Source: Isoperla grammatica (lineage: Eukaryota > Arthropoda > Insecta > Plecoptera > Perlodidae). Taken from it: 64,000 bases of DNA. The stretch is taken from contig OX246741.1 of assembly GCA_945910005.1 (NCBI GenBank), positions 13,096,890-13,160,889 of the forward strand. Direction: 5' to 3'. Position numbers and translations under genes: made by a program. Positions 47,699-58,635 of the stretch are shown one piece after another (the first letter of the stretch is position 1; the number at the start of each line of letters is the position of its first letter). The notes under the pieces are model-generated. The model was not told where the DNA came from and made no database searches. It saw only the letters and a program-made list of their open reading frames with translations.

Positions 47699-49415
47699 AA
47701 TTACAAATGCTTTACTGTGAGGACAGCATCATATCTGTGTATAAATATGAGCAATACACAAGAACAACATTGTCCACCCCTGATTCTTCTTCTGTTCCTT
47801 CCCTTCCCTTCCCATCCTCTTCTCCTCTCTGCATCATAATTCTCCTTTCTTTCATTGGCCGGGTGACCCGCCTTGGAACCAGTGGCCAAATGTCCACCCT
47901 GCCAGATGTTACAAATGTACAAAATTCTTCAACAAAGTGACACAACACCCCTCCCCCCCCACACCCCTCCCACATGTCAACAATCATAAATCTTAGCCGG
48001 GCAAACAATTTCGAAAAACAAATGACTACATCTTTGACATTCGTTTCCTGTGCTTGGTGGGAAAAACGCATTATCCTCTAGCTATTCCCGCCTTGGTTCG
48101 AACTAGCCACGACACGCACACGCAAACTAAACGAGTCTAGAAGAAATTGTTACTTGAGTATTTATTAAATCACTTTTCAACCGAGCAACACAAGTTAGTG
48201 ATGTACAAGAGAGGGATGATGAAGCAAATATTATAATTTTCACACATTTTTAAGACATATAATTAAATAAGAACGGATTTTTAGTGGAGGATTAAACCAT
48301 TTATTACGTGCTACGTTGCTATAGAACGGCTCCAAAGCCACCGTTTGCTTGTATGCCATACAGATAAATTTAAGTCAATTTCTGAACTTTAAAAAAACAA
48401 AAAAAACAAAACAGCCCGAATTGACCCTGGAACTTTTGAATTGGAAGAAGGAATAACCCGCGCAGGACCAACCAGAAAGACATTTATGTTTCGTTCTCAT
48501 TATAGAATAAATTCCTCAAATATAGTCCATTATAATAGATATAGATTCAAATAAATTGTGGTAGTACAAAATGTCATACGACCACGAGTCATAATTATCA
48601 AGGGGACAAAAATTAATGTGAAGTGTTAAATACAAATGGCAAAATTATTTAGTCATGTTGAGCTCCAAAGTCTATTACGTAATAATATATATAATATAAT
48701 AATTAAAAACACATTTTGCAAGCAAAACATGACCTAACCACACAGATAATAGATACAAACAAATGAAAGCTCGTGAGTTCAGGACAAAACAGATATATAA
48801 CAAAAAAACTATTATCACTCTCACACATACAAACACTACACGTAATACTACCCACTGTATCCTTTCATAATTAATATCATATCAAAAAATCAAGCATGGA
48901 GTATGACTATTTAAAAATGTTGACTCTGGTGCGCTCTCCCCCCCCCCCCCTCTCCCCCCCCCACCCCCCACAGAACCAACGTTTCCCGACAGTTTTCATG
49001 CAGATCAGATTAACTGTCAAACTGACTTTGAACTGTGTGACGTCATACCGTCTAGTGCCCTAGTTTACGATAGCGCAATATGAACCTCATCATTCCCTTT
49101 GTAATACGATTCCATTGTCATTGTCCGGCACCAGCTGCCATTGCCACATTGTAATTGTAATTGTAATAACGACTTGCGCGCGTGTTGTTTTAATTGTGTT
49201 TTTTTGTTTTGCTTGACCATTGTCCGGCGAGTCCCCCCCCTATTCTCCACCCGTTAACACAATCGTCACAGCGATTTGTGGATTGATTATGGTGACCTAG
49301 GAAGGTGCTGAGGGAAAATCACGGATAATTGAAGTGTAGAGCAGATAGCGAGAAAATGAGGACGAGAACCTAATCCTTTAACAATGTGGTTAATCACGAG
49401 TTTTTATTATTATTT
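47699..49415. other. Noncoding stretch
   Basis: A possible SINE T-arm (TTGGTTCGAACTAGCC) lies near 48093. C13 at 48938-48950 begins a C-rich tract to about 48970. A CRE palindrome is at 49038-49045 and a TTGTAA repeat near 49150. The 119-codon minus ORF at 47712-48071 has no recognised domain. Confidence 0.5.
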
Positions 49416-49605
49416 GGTGCTTAACGATGTACTCGACAACTAGGTCATGACGTCAGGGGGTGATTGGAGGAAAGGGACAAGAAAGAGGAGAAGTAATAGT
49501 CAAAGAAGTTAGGAGAGAAAATGGAAAGGGGATGACCTAATTTCGTCGCCTCTTCAGTTGTCATAATCTGGGCTATATTCTGCCCTGGTCGCAACATTCA
49601 TACAT
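49416..49605 (+). mobile_element. Dispersed repeat family with CGTACTCG head (copy at 49.4 kb)
   Basis: GGTGCTTAACGATGTACTCG, ACAACTAGGTCATGACGTCA and GGGGGTGATTGGAGGAAA match 58298-58360 closely. The body has TTTCGTCGCCTCT and CTGGGCTATATTCTGCCCTGG, comparable to the 58-kb copy (ATCGCCTCGT, CTGGGCC). A CRE palindrome lies at 49448-49455. Confidence 0.65.
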
Positions 49606-51735
49606 TTTCTTTGTCTTCACTGTTTCAACTAACATACCTAGAATTATGGAGACGTACTGTGGATGGAGGAGGATGGAGAGTGGAGACTTCCACAATTATG
49701 TTAAAAGATAGAGACAAGATTTCCATTTTTGCGATGTAAATCTTTCTTTTAGGTATAAAAATTCAGCCATCTTCAAGAACAAATTGAATGTTTGATAAAT
49801 GTATTTATTAATGATAATTGATATTTTAAACAATGTATTTATAAAAAATTATCTACGTCTTAAAAGAGTATCTCTTGTTTTAACTCTTTTAATCATAACT
49901 TAAAAACTGCTCTCTGTGATAAAGCATTTTACTCAGTCAACGAATTTTTACTGTGAAATCTGTTAATGCTTCCGTTATGTTTTGTAATACTTGTATTTTT
50001 TGGTGGCTGTGTACTTTGACGTGTCCCAATATCATTTATGTACGATCCTTATGGGAAAATAGAGAAATACACAAATACATATATTAATTTAATCTATGTT
50101 CTACTAATTTAATACCTCTACATAACCACATGAGCCAGACGACTAGTTTTTGTCTCTAATTTGTGTCCCCTGTACGCTAAATGATACACGAATATGGTTT
50201 TAATGCGCTATAGTCACCATTGCCAAGTAACCTTAATTATGTTAAGTAAGTTGTCCGTTTTGTTTCTTTGAGTAATTCCAGCCCGTGGTTCGTAGACCGT
50301 ATATTATAACTTTGCCTCACTCGTCAGACGTGAATTGAAGACGTTTGATGACCCGTATTTAACGCAACACACAAAGTTGTGAGTTGTGACCGTAAACTTT
50401 GTAGGCAACGAACTTTGAACATTTTGAGATCTATCTCTAAATGGGACAATGTAGATTTGATTACCACCACACAAAAACAATATGACTGAGTTTACGTATC
50501 GTTTGCAACTTTGTTTCATTTATCTTTGGATTCAAAAGAGATAACGATCATTTTTAAATTATCAAAAATTGAAGATTGGTCTTTGGATTCAAAAGAGAAC
50601 GAACATTTTCAAATTATCAAAAATTTAACAAAGATTGGTGTACGTAGACACGACAAATACGAGATAGATTGTACTGTCATCGGCCAGCTGAATATTCAAA
50701 TACTGCGTGCAGGACAGACGAAGGAAGAATGGTCGGGTGTGATGGTGAACCCAAACTAAACCTAAATGTTAGTAATATAATTGTTAAGCTCTGCTCTGTA
50801 CTAATGACCATGGAAATTAACCAGCATGAAATTGTGCCGTAAATGTGTCCTATGTACACATACTAACAAAGATGAAATTTAGTGACCAGTGTACAGTGTA
50901 TACACTCTTGCTACGCACAAACCATGTTTACTTTTCATAAACGCTAGTAAAACTTTTTTACCGCCTTTCGGTATTCACACTTTTATGTACACAAACACTC
51001 TAAAATCCGATGCTGTTCCCATATAGAATGTTTTTTTGTTACGATAGACTTTTAGAAGTTTTCCTCTGGAAGAGACCGTAACAAAATTCCAGCCGCCCAA
51101 CCCAACCCTTGTCACTTTAACTTCAAAATTGACGAAAAACAAGAGTCTGACTTTGTTAGCAAGTAAATTGGGAACTCTATGGTGATCTTGCCACACATTT
51201 ACCGCCAAACGCCCAATTTGGCGACCAACCCCCGAACTTGCCAGATACCCTACAGCTTATGGTGTCTTGATTACGTTTCCCCGCCACCCTCTCTTCGGCA
51301 GAGACCCTTCATCCTCACTTAGCCCACCACCCCGACAAGATTTACAGATGAACTCAGAGAGCGCGGATGAAAAACAGAGAAGATCTGACAAATCGTCTTG
51401 ACGTTTTCAATCCATTTACGTAAATCGCCGGATTCAGCCACGAACATTTGTAGCACGCCACAAGGCTAAGCCCCAGGTCCCAATAACGACCAATTCCATC
51501 TCTATCGTCTTATTGAAAACTTTAGACGCGCGTCGCATGCGATTCGTGGCATTCGATCTTCTCGAATGGAACGATAAATCGATATATATCGATCGATATC
51601 CTGGGTAGGTATAGACACTATGAGTGAGCATACATCGAAAACAATGTAATATGTAACAGCGAGTGGCTTTAGGGGTTAAAGAGAACGAGGTAGAGAGAAT
51701 CCTTTGTTCAATGGCGTTTAATATTTATGGTGTAG
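49606..51735. other. Unique noncoding stretch with one short duplication
   Basis: Apart from the direct duplication at 50524-50639, nothing was recognised. A self-complementary ATCGATATATATCGAT block lies near 51580-51600. Confidence 0.5.
50524..50639. repeat. Direct tandem duplication, two units of about 58 bp
   Basis: CTTTGGATTCAAAAGAGA starts both units (50524 and 50581). Each continues with AACGA, CATTTT, AAATTATCAAAAATT and AAGATTGGT with a few differences. The ORF 50511-50759 repeats SLDSKE because of it. Confidence 0.85.
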
Positions 51736-51935
51736 NNNNNNNNNNNNNNNNNNNNNNNNNNNNNNNNNNNNNNNNNNNNNNNNNNNNNNNNNNNNNNNNN
51801 NNNNNNNNNNNNNNNNNNNNNNNNNNNNNNNNNNNNNNNNNNNNNNNNNNNNNNNNNNNNNNNNNNNNNNNNNNNNNNNNNNNNNNNNNNNNNNNNNNNN
51901 NNNNNNNNNNNNNNNNNNNNNNNNNNNNNNNNNNN
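51736..51935. other. Assembly gap of exactly 200 N
   Basis: The run of N is a round 200 bases, so it is probably a nominal gap of unknown true length. The right edge (AAGCGTGGGGCG) is already satellite while the left edge is not, so the array start lies in the gap. Confidence 0.97.
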
Positions 51936-51955
51936 AAGCGTGGGGCGCCTCCTAT

Positions 51956-52279
51956 TCATAGGTTGCACGTACGTCATAAATTTGTGCGTGGCGGCCACAT
52001 TTGTGATCAATCTTTGACGTTGCCATGGAGAAACAATTGAAGGATGTTGTGATAGAACACAGAAATCCTTAGTTCTTTAAAATGCAGCCTGTTTTTTTTT
52101 TTAATAAAATTAGTATGCACGGTAATTTCTTATGTTTTTATTACTTATGTTTACTTTTTAAATTCTAAATTAGGCTTATTTATTAAATTTGAATTATATA
52201 TGCCAATGATCTAGGATTGGTACCACCTCATCAATTGTGTCGCAATCATGGCCGCTGTGACGTCACGTGGGAACTATGA
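51956..52279. mobile_element. MITE family M, copy 2, inserted in the satellite
   Basis: This copy is highly similar to 39242-39550 throughout, including ends TCATAGGTTGCACGTACGTCA and CTATGA. The left flank GGGGCG..TCCTAT and right flank ACGTTGAC rejoin to the satellite word TCCTATACGTT, so the insertion fell within a satellite unit. A CRE palindrome lies at 52258-52265. Confidence 0.88.
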
Positions 52280-53304
52280 ACGTTGACTTGGCCACACAGC
52301 AAGGTAGAAAGCGTGGGCAGTCCTATATGTTATACCCGTCAATTTGTAACGCAGCAAGTAGAAAGTGTGGGTGTGAGACCCGTTGACTTAGCAACGCAGG
52401 AAGGTAGAAAGCGTGGAGCGTCCTATACGTCCAGTTGACCCGTTGACTTGGCAACATAGCAAGGTAGAAAGCGTGGGCAGTCCTATATGTTATACTCTTC
52501 AATTTGTAACGCAGTAAGGTAGAAAGTGTGGGTGTTAGACCCATCGACTTGGCAACGCAGGAAGGTAGAAAGTGTGGGTGTGAGACCCGTTGACTTAGCA
52601 ACGCAGGAAGGTAGAAAGCGTGGAGCGTCCTATACGTCCAGTTGACCCGTTGACTTGGCAACACAGCAAGGTAGAAAGCCTGGGCAGTCCTATATGTTAT
52701 ACCCGTCAATTTGTAACGCAGCAAGGTAGAAAGTGTGGGTGTGAGACCCGTCGACTTGGCAACGCAGGAAGGTAGAAAGCGTGGAGCATCCTATGGACGT
52801 CAAATTGACCTGTTGACTTGGCAACACAGCAAGGTTGAAAGCGTGGGCAGTCCTATATGTTCAATTTGTAACGCAGTAAGGTAGAAAGTGTGGGTGTGAG
52901 ACCTGTCGACTTGGCAACGCAGCAAGGTAGAAAGTGTGGGTGTTAGACCCGTCGACGTGGCAACGCAGCAAGGTAGAAAGTGTGGGTGTGAGACCTGTCG
53001 ACTTGGCAACGCAGCAAGGTAGAAAGTGTGGGTGTTAGACCCGTCGACGTGGCAACGCAGGAAGGTAGAAAGCGTTAGGCGTCCTATACGTTGGACTCTC
53101 AGACTTGGCAACACAGCAAGGTAGAACGCGTGGGCAGTCCTGTATACGTTAGACTCTCAGACTTGGAAACGCAGCAAGGTAGAAAGCGTGAGGCGTCCTA
53201 TACGTAAGACCTGTCGACGTGGCAACGCAGCAAGGTAGAAGGCGTGGGGCGGTAGACCTGTCGACGTGGCAACGCAGCAAGGTAGAGAGCGTGGGGCGTC
53301 CTAT

Positions 53305-53880
53305 ACGTTAGACCTGCCGACGTGGCAACGCAGCAAAGCGTGGGGCGTCCTATACGTGAGACCTGTCGACGTGGCAACGCAGCAAGGTAGAAGGCGTGGG
53401 GCGGTAGACCTGCCGACGTGGCAACGCAGCAAAGCGTGGGGCGTCCTATACGTGAGACCTGTCGACGTGGCAACGCAGCAAGGTAGAAGGCGTGGGGCGG
53501 TAGACCTGCCGACGTGGCAACGCAGCAAAGCGTGGGGCGTTCTATACGTTAGACCTGTCGACGTGGCAACGCAGCAAGGTAGAAGGCGTGGGGCGGTAGA
53601 CCTGCCGACGTGGCAACGCAGCAAAGCGTGGGGCGTTCTATACGTTAGACCTGTCGACGTGGCAACGCAGCAAGGTAGAAGGCGTGGGGCGGTAGACCTG
53701 CCGACGTGGCAACGCAGCAAAGCGTGGGGCGTTCTATACGTTAGACCTGTCGACGTGGCAACGCAGCAAGGTAGAAGGCGTGGGGCGGTAGACCTGCCGA
53801 CGTGGCAACGCAGCAAAGCGTGGGGCGTTCTATACGTAAGACCTGTCGACGTGGCAACGCAGCAAGGTAGAAGGCGTGGG
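53305..53880. repeat. 96-bp higher-order repeat, six copies
   Basis: GACCTGCCGACGTGGCAACG recurs at 53311, 53407, 53503, 53599, 53695 and 53791, an exact 96-bp period. Each period pairs one monomer lacking the GGTAGA word (CAGCAAAGCGTGGGGCG) with one containing it (CAGCAAGGTAGAAGGCG). At 53881-53975 the pattern drops back to 47-bp monomers. As 96 is a multiple of three, ORFs of more than 200 codons appear on both strands without meaning. Confidence 0.95.
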
Positions 53881-54560
53881 GCGGTAGACCTGCCGACGTG
53901 GCAACGCAGCAAGGTAGAAGGCGTGGGGCGGTAGACCTGCCGACGTGGCAACGCAGCAAGGTAGAAGGCGTGGGGCGGTAGACCTGCCGACGTGGCAACG
54001 CAGCAAAGCGTGGGGCGTTCTATACGTTAGACCTGTCGACGTGGCAACGCAGCAAGCTAGAAAGCGTGGCCAGTCCTATATACGTTAGACCTGTCGACGT
54101 GGCAACGCAGCAAAGCGTGGGGCGTCCTATACGTTAGACCTGTCGACGTGGCAACGCAGCAAGGTAGAAAGTGTGGGTGTTAGACCTGTTGACTTGGCAA
54201 CACGGCAAGGTAAAAAGCGTGGAGCGTCCTATAGGTCGAGTTAACCCGTTGACTTGGCAACGCAGCAAGGTAGAAAGCGTGGGGCATCCTATACGTTAAA
54301 CCTGTCGACGCGGCAACGCAGCAAAGCGTGGGGCGTGCTATACGTAAGACCTGTCGACGTGGCAACGCAGCAAGGTATAACGCGTGGGCAGTCCTATATA
54401 TGCTAGACTCTCAGACTTGGCAACGCAGCAAGGTAGAGAGCGTGGAGCGTCCTATACGTCCAGTTGACCCGTTGACGTGGCAACGCAGCAAAGTGTGGAG
54501 ACTACGAACCTATATGTCGAGTTAACCCGTTGACTTGGCAACGCAGCAAGGTAGACGCGT

Positions 54561-55462
54561 TCATATTGGGGGATGTAGTTTCTAATGAAAACTGTACATG
54601 GTCTCGGAGAGTTGTGTAAGTAAACACATTAGATGTAATTTAGTGCCGGTCCTAAGTCAATCCGGCTACAAAACCGCGGTGTATGTCTCTCAGAAGTTCC
54701 GAGATCTCCGCGTTTTGATGATATCAGAGGTAGACCAGGACTACGGAATTAAAGGGGATGTGGTGAGAGTGTGACTTGTACCGAACTGAACTGGCTCAAA
54801 AACAAGCAATTCATTCAAAAGTTAAATTTTATTCTGGCCGTCATTTTGTATAAAAATATCTAAGCGGAATAGTGTAGAGCGAAAATGATACAAATTTGAA
54901 TTTCATTTTTCCATGCTAGAATTGTTTGCATATTTTGTCACTCACCGTGGTCGAGGTCTTGCTAGATTATTTTTATATTTGCATTTGAAAATGAAAACTC
55001 TTGAACATTTTGAACTTATTTTCATGACACAATGGGCAAATCATAGTCTAACATACAATTAAATTTGTCCTAATGGCAATGGTGATGCTGATTGAAAAAC
55101 ATCAATAACTTGACCAGTATAGAAATAATGATGCAGCATTGTGTTTGGACTAATAGTCATGCATCACTATGTGACTATAATTGAATAATTACTGTATTTA
55201 TCCATGTTCTTACTTAAAAATATTCAAAAGCTTATGCCAAGGTGAAAATATCGTCCATAACGCTGTTGATGTATTACGATTTTCTCATAATCAAATCACC
55301 CTTTGTAAGTTTTGTTTAATTTCGTTAGTGATTTTAATTTTGTTATTAATAATTGTGTACTTTTATTTATTATTCTCCTTTGTAAATCAAATTTATAACT
55401 GAATAGGATAGAAATAAAATATAACCAATGACATGAGGTATCACTTGGTTTCATGCCAACAT
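54561..55462. other. Unique AT-rich noncoding stretch
   Basis: No gene was recognised. The ORF 55181-55402 has a hydrophobic stretch that follows from TTATT-rich sequence. Confidence 0.45.
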
Positions 55463-55781
55463 TTAAAGAAGATCTAGCCTATACCAAAAGCAATGTTGAA
55501 ATACCCGAATCACCAGTGATATATTTTCGACGATGCGATAACATTGAAATGTTCCATGAACTGATAAAGCCAATTTGGAGCCGCGTGCCGAAAGCTGTAA
55601 TCTAATGCTATCAGTCAAATGTGACGTATATTCACAGTAAAATTGGATGGTGGTGGCCGTATTACCAACATGAGTGAACGTTTCATCAACCTCCCATTGA
55701 TCATAAATATAATATGACACGTGTGCTTTGAGTCCATTATAAAATATATTAATATTGTTTATTTCATCTTTATTATTACCG
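55463..55781 (-). CDS. Candidate terminal exon of an unknown protein
   Basis: On the minus strand a pyrimidine tract with TCTTCTTAG ends at 55782, a strong splice acceptor. From 55781 the frame is open for about 105 codons to TAA at 55463-55465. It includes NIFYNGLKAHVSYY, DQWEVDETFTHVGNTATTI, QFYCEY and GTFQCYRI. Codons favour G/A-N-T/C patterns rather than simple AT repetition. An AATAAA lies about 100 bp beyond the stop (55362-55367). The frame has a stop before the acceptor, so it needs an upstream exon not found here. I do not recognise the family. Confidence 0.35.
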
Positions 55782-55975
55782 CTAAGAAGAGGAGACTACA
55801 AGAACTTCGAGTAAGAAAAGGAAGAAAAAAAGAAAGAAGAAGAAACAGTATAAAGATAGGAATATCTTGGTAGGTACTAGAGAAGTAGATGGTAGGTACT
55901 AGAGAGGAAAAAAATAAAGTCGTTGCGTATACATTATTAATAAAAATACGAACTCTTTCGTGGCCCGGGTTAATG

Positions 55976-56185
55976 TTAATAAAACTAAAAACACAACAGG
56001 TTGTTCCGCCACTTCGGTATAACACTCACGAAATGTCATGAAAAAAAAAACGCATTTCTGGACCGTTCTGGGTTCCTTCGTCAGAACGAGTTGTTCGAGA
56101 GCGGCCCAGAAACGAGTTAACATAAATTTTTTTAAGTGCATTACCGACTTGACCGAACAACCCATTGTGTGTTTAATGTTATTAA
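55976..56185. mobile_element. MITE-like element flanked by TTAA
   Basis: The left end (AATAAAACTAAAAACACAAC, AGGTTGTTC, CTTCGGTATAACAC) matches the reverse complement of the right end (AATAACATTAAACACACAAT, GGGTTGTTC, GTCGGTAATGCAC) over about 45 bp. TTAA lies at 55976-55979 and 56182-56185, as expected for piggyBac-type insertion. The termini do not look like classic piggyBac, so the assignment is tentative. Confidence 0.6.
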
Positions 56186-56593
56186 ATTTTATTGTTGTGA
56201 CTTATGTATATTGACATTGCTGATATTACGAATACAATTATTTTATTGTATGCAATGTAATCTAAAAAGCTGATGATAAAAACACAACACTGAAATGAAA
56301 TGAAATGGTATTTTTGCTTCAAAACATGCATTCATTAATACCTCCCTCAACATTACACGACTTAAGATTCCCCCAATGCTCTCCGCCAGAAAGATATGCG
56401 AGTCAGCGCATTTAAAACCCTCTCCCAAGAGACCCAGGCGTCTTTACGTGTACTGAGAGGCAACGGATACGTGCGGAAAATAGGTTTGCACAAAAAGACG
56501 AACGTAATGTCGATGTAATTGAAGACGCGCTTAATTAGTATAGAATTACGGTGACTCCTGAGTAAAGTAGGTACAGAGCGTCAACCTCTGAAG
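56186..56593. other. Unique noncoding stretch
   Basis: Nothing recognised. Confidence 0.45.
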
Positions 56594-56700
56594 TGGCAGA
56601 GTGGGACGCAGAGGATGTAACGCGCGTTACGCGTAAACTAGAGTAGACTAGAGGTGAAGGCAGATATGGCAGAGTGGGACGCAGCGGATATAACGCGCAT
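56594..56700. repeat. Direct repeat of about 34 bp
   Basis: TGGCAGAGTGGGACGCAG, GGAT and TAACGCGC occur at 56594-56627 and 56667-56700. TAGACTAGA follows both. This is the first of three neighbouring tandem-type repeats. Confidence 0.8.
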
Positions 56701-56865
56701 AGACTAGACCACATCAACTTCATTTATCACTTTTTAGTTGTCATTTTAAAGCGTCCTTAATATATTTAAAGACGTTTATTTCACGAGGCTTTAATAGTAA
56801 GACTACCCTACGACTAATATGGATGAGTATAATGATAAAGATAAGCATGATTTTGCGTTGAATGT

Positions 56866-57160
56866 GTAGATGTATTAATGCGAACTGTGCGTGAGCGTGA
56901 AGATATATTAATGCAATTGTGCGTGAGCGTGAAGATGTATTAATGCGAACTGTGCGTGAGCGTGAAGATATATTAATGCGATTGTGCGTGAGCGTGAAGA
57001 TTTAGTAATGCGATTGTGCGTGAGCGTATAGATGTATTAATGCGATTGTGCGTGAGCATGAAAATGTATTAATGCGATTGTGCGTGAGCGTGAAGATGTA
57101 TTAATGCGATTGTGCGTGAGCGTGAAGATGTATTAATGCGATTGTGCGTGAGCGTGATTT
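56866..57160. repeat. Minisatellite of nine 32-33-bp units
   Basis: Units start TTAATGCGATTGTGCGTGAG at 56875, 56908, 56940, 56973, 57005, 57037, 57069, 57101 and 57133. The 33-bp units carry AAC for AT (GCGAACTGTG) or another one-base change. They are most uniform toward the 3' end. Confidence 0.97.
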
Positions 57161-57245
57161 GAGCATGCTCTCTCATGACCTTGACAGAACATGACCCACC
57201 AAATCACGCTCTTACCTCTAGTGTCGCCCATTGTTCGCGCGTTAC

Positions 57246-57372
57246 CTCTACACTCTACACTCTACACTCTACACTCTACACTATACACTATACACTATGC
57301 ACTATACACTATACACTTTACACTATACACTATACACTATACATTCTACACTCTACACTCTACACTCTACAG
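57246..57372. repeat. 7-bp microsatellite with symmetric variant blocks
   Basis: TCTACAC units at both ends enclose a block of TATACAC units (with single TATGCAC and TTTACAC variants), about 18 units in all. ORFs with LHSTLYT repeats derive from it. Confidence 0.95.
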
Positions 57373-58297
57373 AGAGACAGAGGTCGAATGTGTCGTTGGC
57401 AACTTACTCTAATTTACTTCAAGTCGAGAAGATAATTCAGTTAGTTCCTAAATCAGTCACATCTTTACGTGTTCGAGTGACTAATTGCCAGTAAATCCAC
57501 TTCGAGGTATTTTCGCGACGAGGATTTAGGCGAGGTATAAAGTTTGGTGGTGCTTACATCGTACCAGCTCTTGGACTTTGCGAGAACTTTCCGAGACTCG
57601 CTAGGAGATTGCGGTACTTCACTGGTATGTTGGATGTGGTGCGAAGTGGGGTCGTGTTATGAAAACATTAATTTGTATTATACCAGCGAAAAGTTTCACA
57701 ATTATTCGAAATTATAACATTTATTTTGATACGTATGCACTTATGTACAAATAAGACAAATTTATAACAAGGTTGATGAAATAATATGTTATGAACTTAA
57801 GTTAACATTTAAACACACAAGAAACCTGTCAGCGTATAAACAGTTTGTCTGGACGTTTGAATGAAACTTGAATTCATATTCAGTGAAAGTAAATTAAGTC
57901 TATTCGACGTGAGGTAATTTGTTCATCTCAACGTCTTACTAAATATAAAAAGTCGCCAAAGAAATAAGTTATAAGGTAAATCTTTCCGTACGGCTGTCCG
58001 AGTTTAAAACTAAAACTTCTACAGACGAGCACTTTAGTTTTTGCGACGGACTATAGAACAAAGGACAGTGAAGCCGCACAGAAATGTAAGACTATTCATT
58101 GGCTGACAGAAAGAAACTAAAAGAACAAATTTACATTTAAAATTGAAAAAAAAAATTACATTGATGCTAAACTGTAAATGTTATCGAAAAAGAAGGGAAA
58201 CGAGAAATATCTTTAATCGCTTGAACTTAATCAAATGTCGTTGCAGTTTCACTGAACATTCATATTAATAAATCACTCTTTGTGTGTTTGTTTAATT
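57373..58297. other. Unique noncoding stretch
   Basis: No gene or repeat was recognised. Confidence 0.45.
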
Positions 58298-58510
58298 GGT
58301 GTAAAACGACAAACTCGACAACTAGGTCATATGACGTCAGGGGTGATTGGAGGAAATGGAGATGTAGGAGATTAGAAATAGATTTTAAGGGATTAAACGG
58401 TGGAAATTGAAGATTGGAAGATTTCCTTTCATCGCCTCGTACGAGTGGCAGAGTCAACCTGGGCCACGTTATAACGCTGGCCCAGACGGAGGAATCACTC
58501 TCTGTACCGG
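58298..58510 (+). mobile_element. Dispersed repeat family with CGTACTCG-like head (copy at 58.3 kb)
   Basis: GGTGTAAAACGACAAACTCG, ACAACTAGGTCATATGACGT and CAGGGGTGATTGGAGGAAA match the 49.4-kb copy. GGCAGAGTCAACCTGGGCC and CCCAGACGGAGGA match the minus strand at 7116-7170. A CRE palindrome lies at 58332-58339. Confidence 0.68.
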
Positions 58511-58635
58511 CCACAATCATTGAACCACTACTGCCGTTTAATTTCACGTATTGTTTTGTACATCAATCTGTCAAACATTCATTTCATTTTCATTTCAACT
58601 ATTTCTCTTAAACAAATAATAGAATTATTATGACA

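Larger units (their letters stand above)
51936..54560. repeat. 46-47-bp satellite array
   Basis: The basic unit contains GACGTGGCAACGCAGCAAGG, then TAGAAAGCGTGGGGCG and TAGACCTGTC. Spacing of the GGCAACGC word is 46 bp at 52913-53051. Longer variants (about 63 bp) carry TCCTATACGT with TCCAGTTGACC. The left part (to 53230) is heterogeneous, the middle is homogenised into a higher-order repeat, and the right end degenerates near 54560. A MITE interrupts it at 51956-52279. Large ORFs on both strands are array artefacts. Confidence 0.97.

Noticed and set aside
47712..48071. 119-codon minus-strand ORF
   Set aside because: Driven by purine-rich and poly-G sequence (minus strand). An overlapping plus-strand ORF is equally open.
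53266..53951. ORFs of over 200 codons on both strands, apparently encoding repeat proteins
   Set aside because: The 96-bp repeat period is a multiple of three, so any open unit stays open. Both strands are open equally, which marks satellite DNA.
57175..57494. ORFs with LYT/LHS repeats
   Set aside because: Products of the 7-bp microsatellite.
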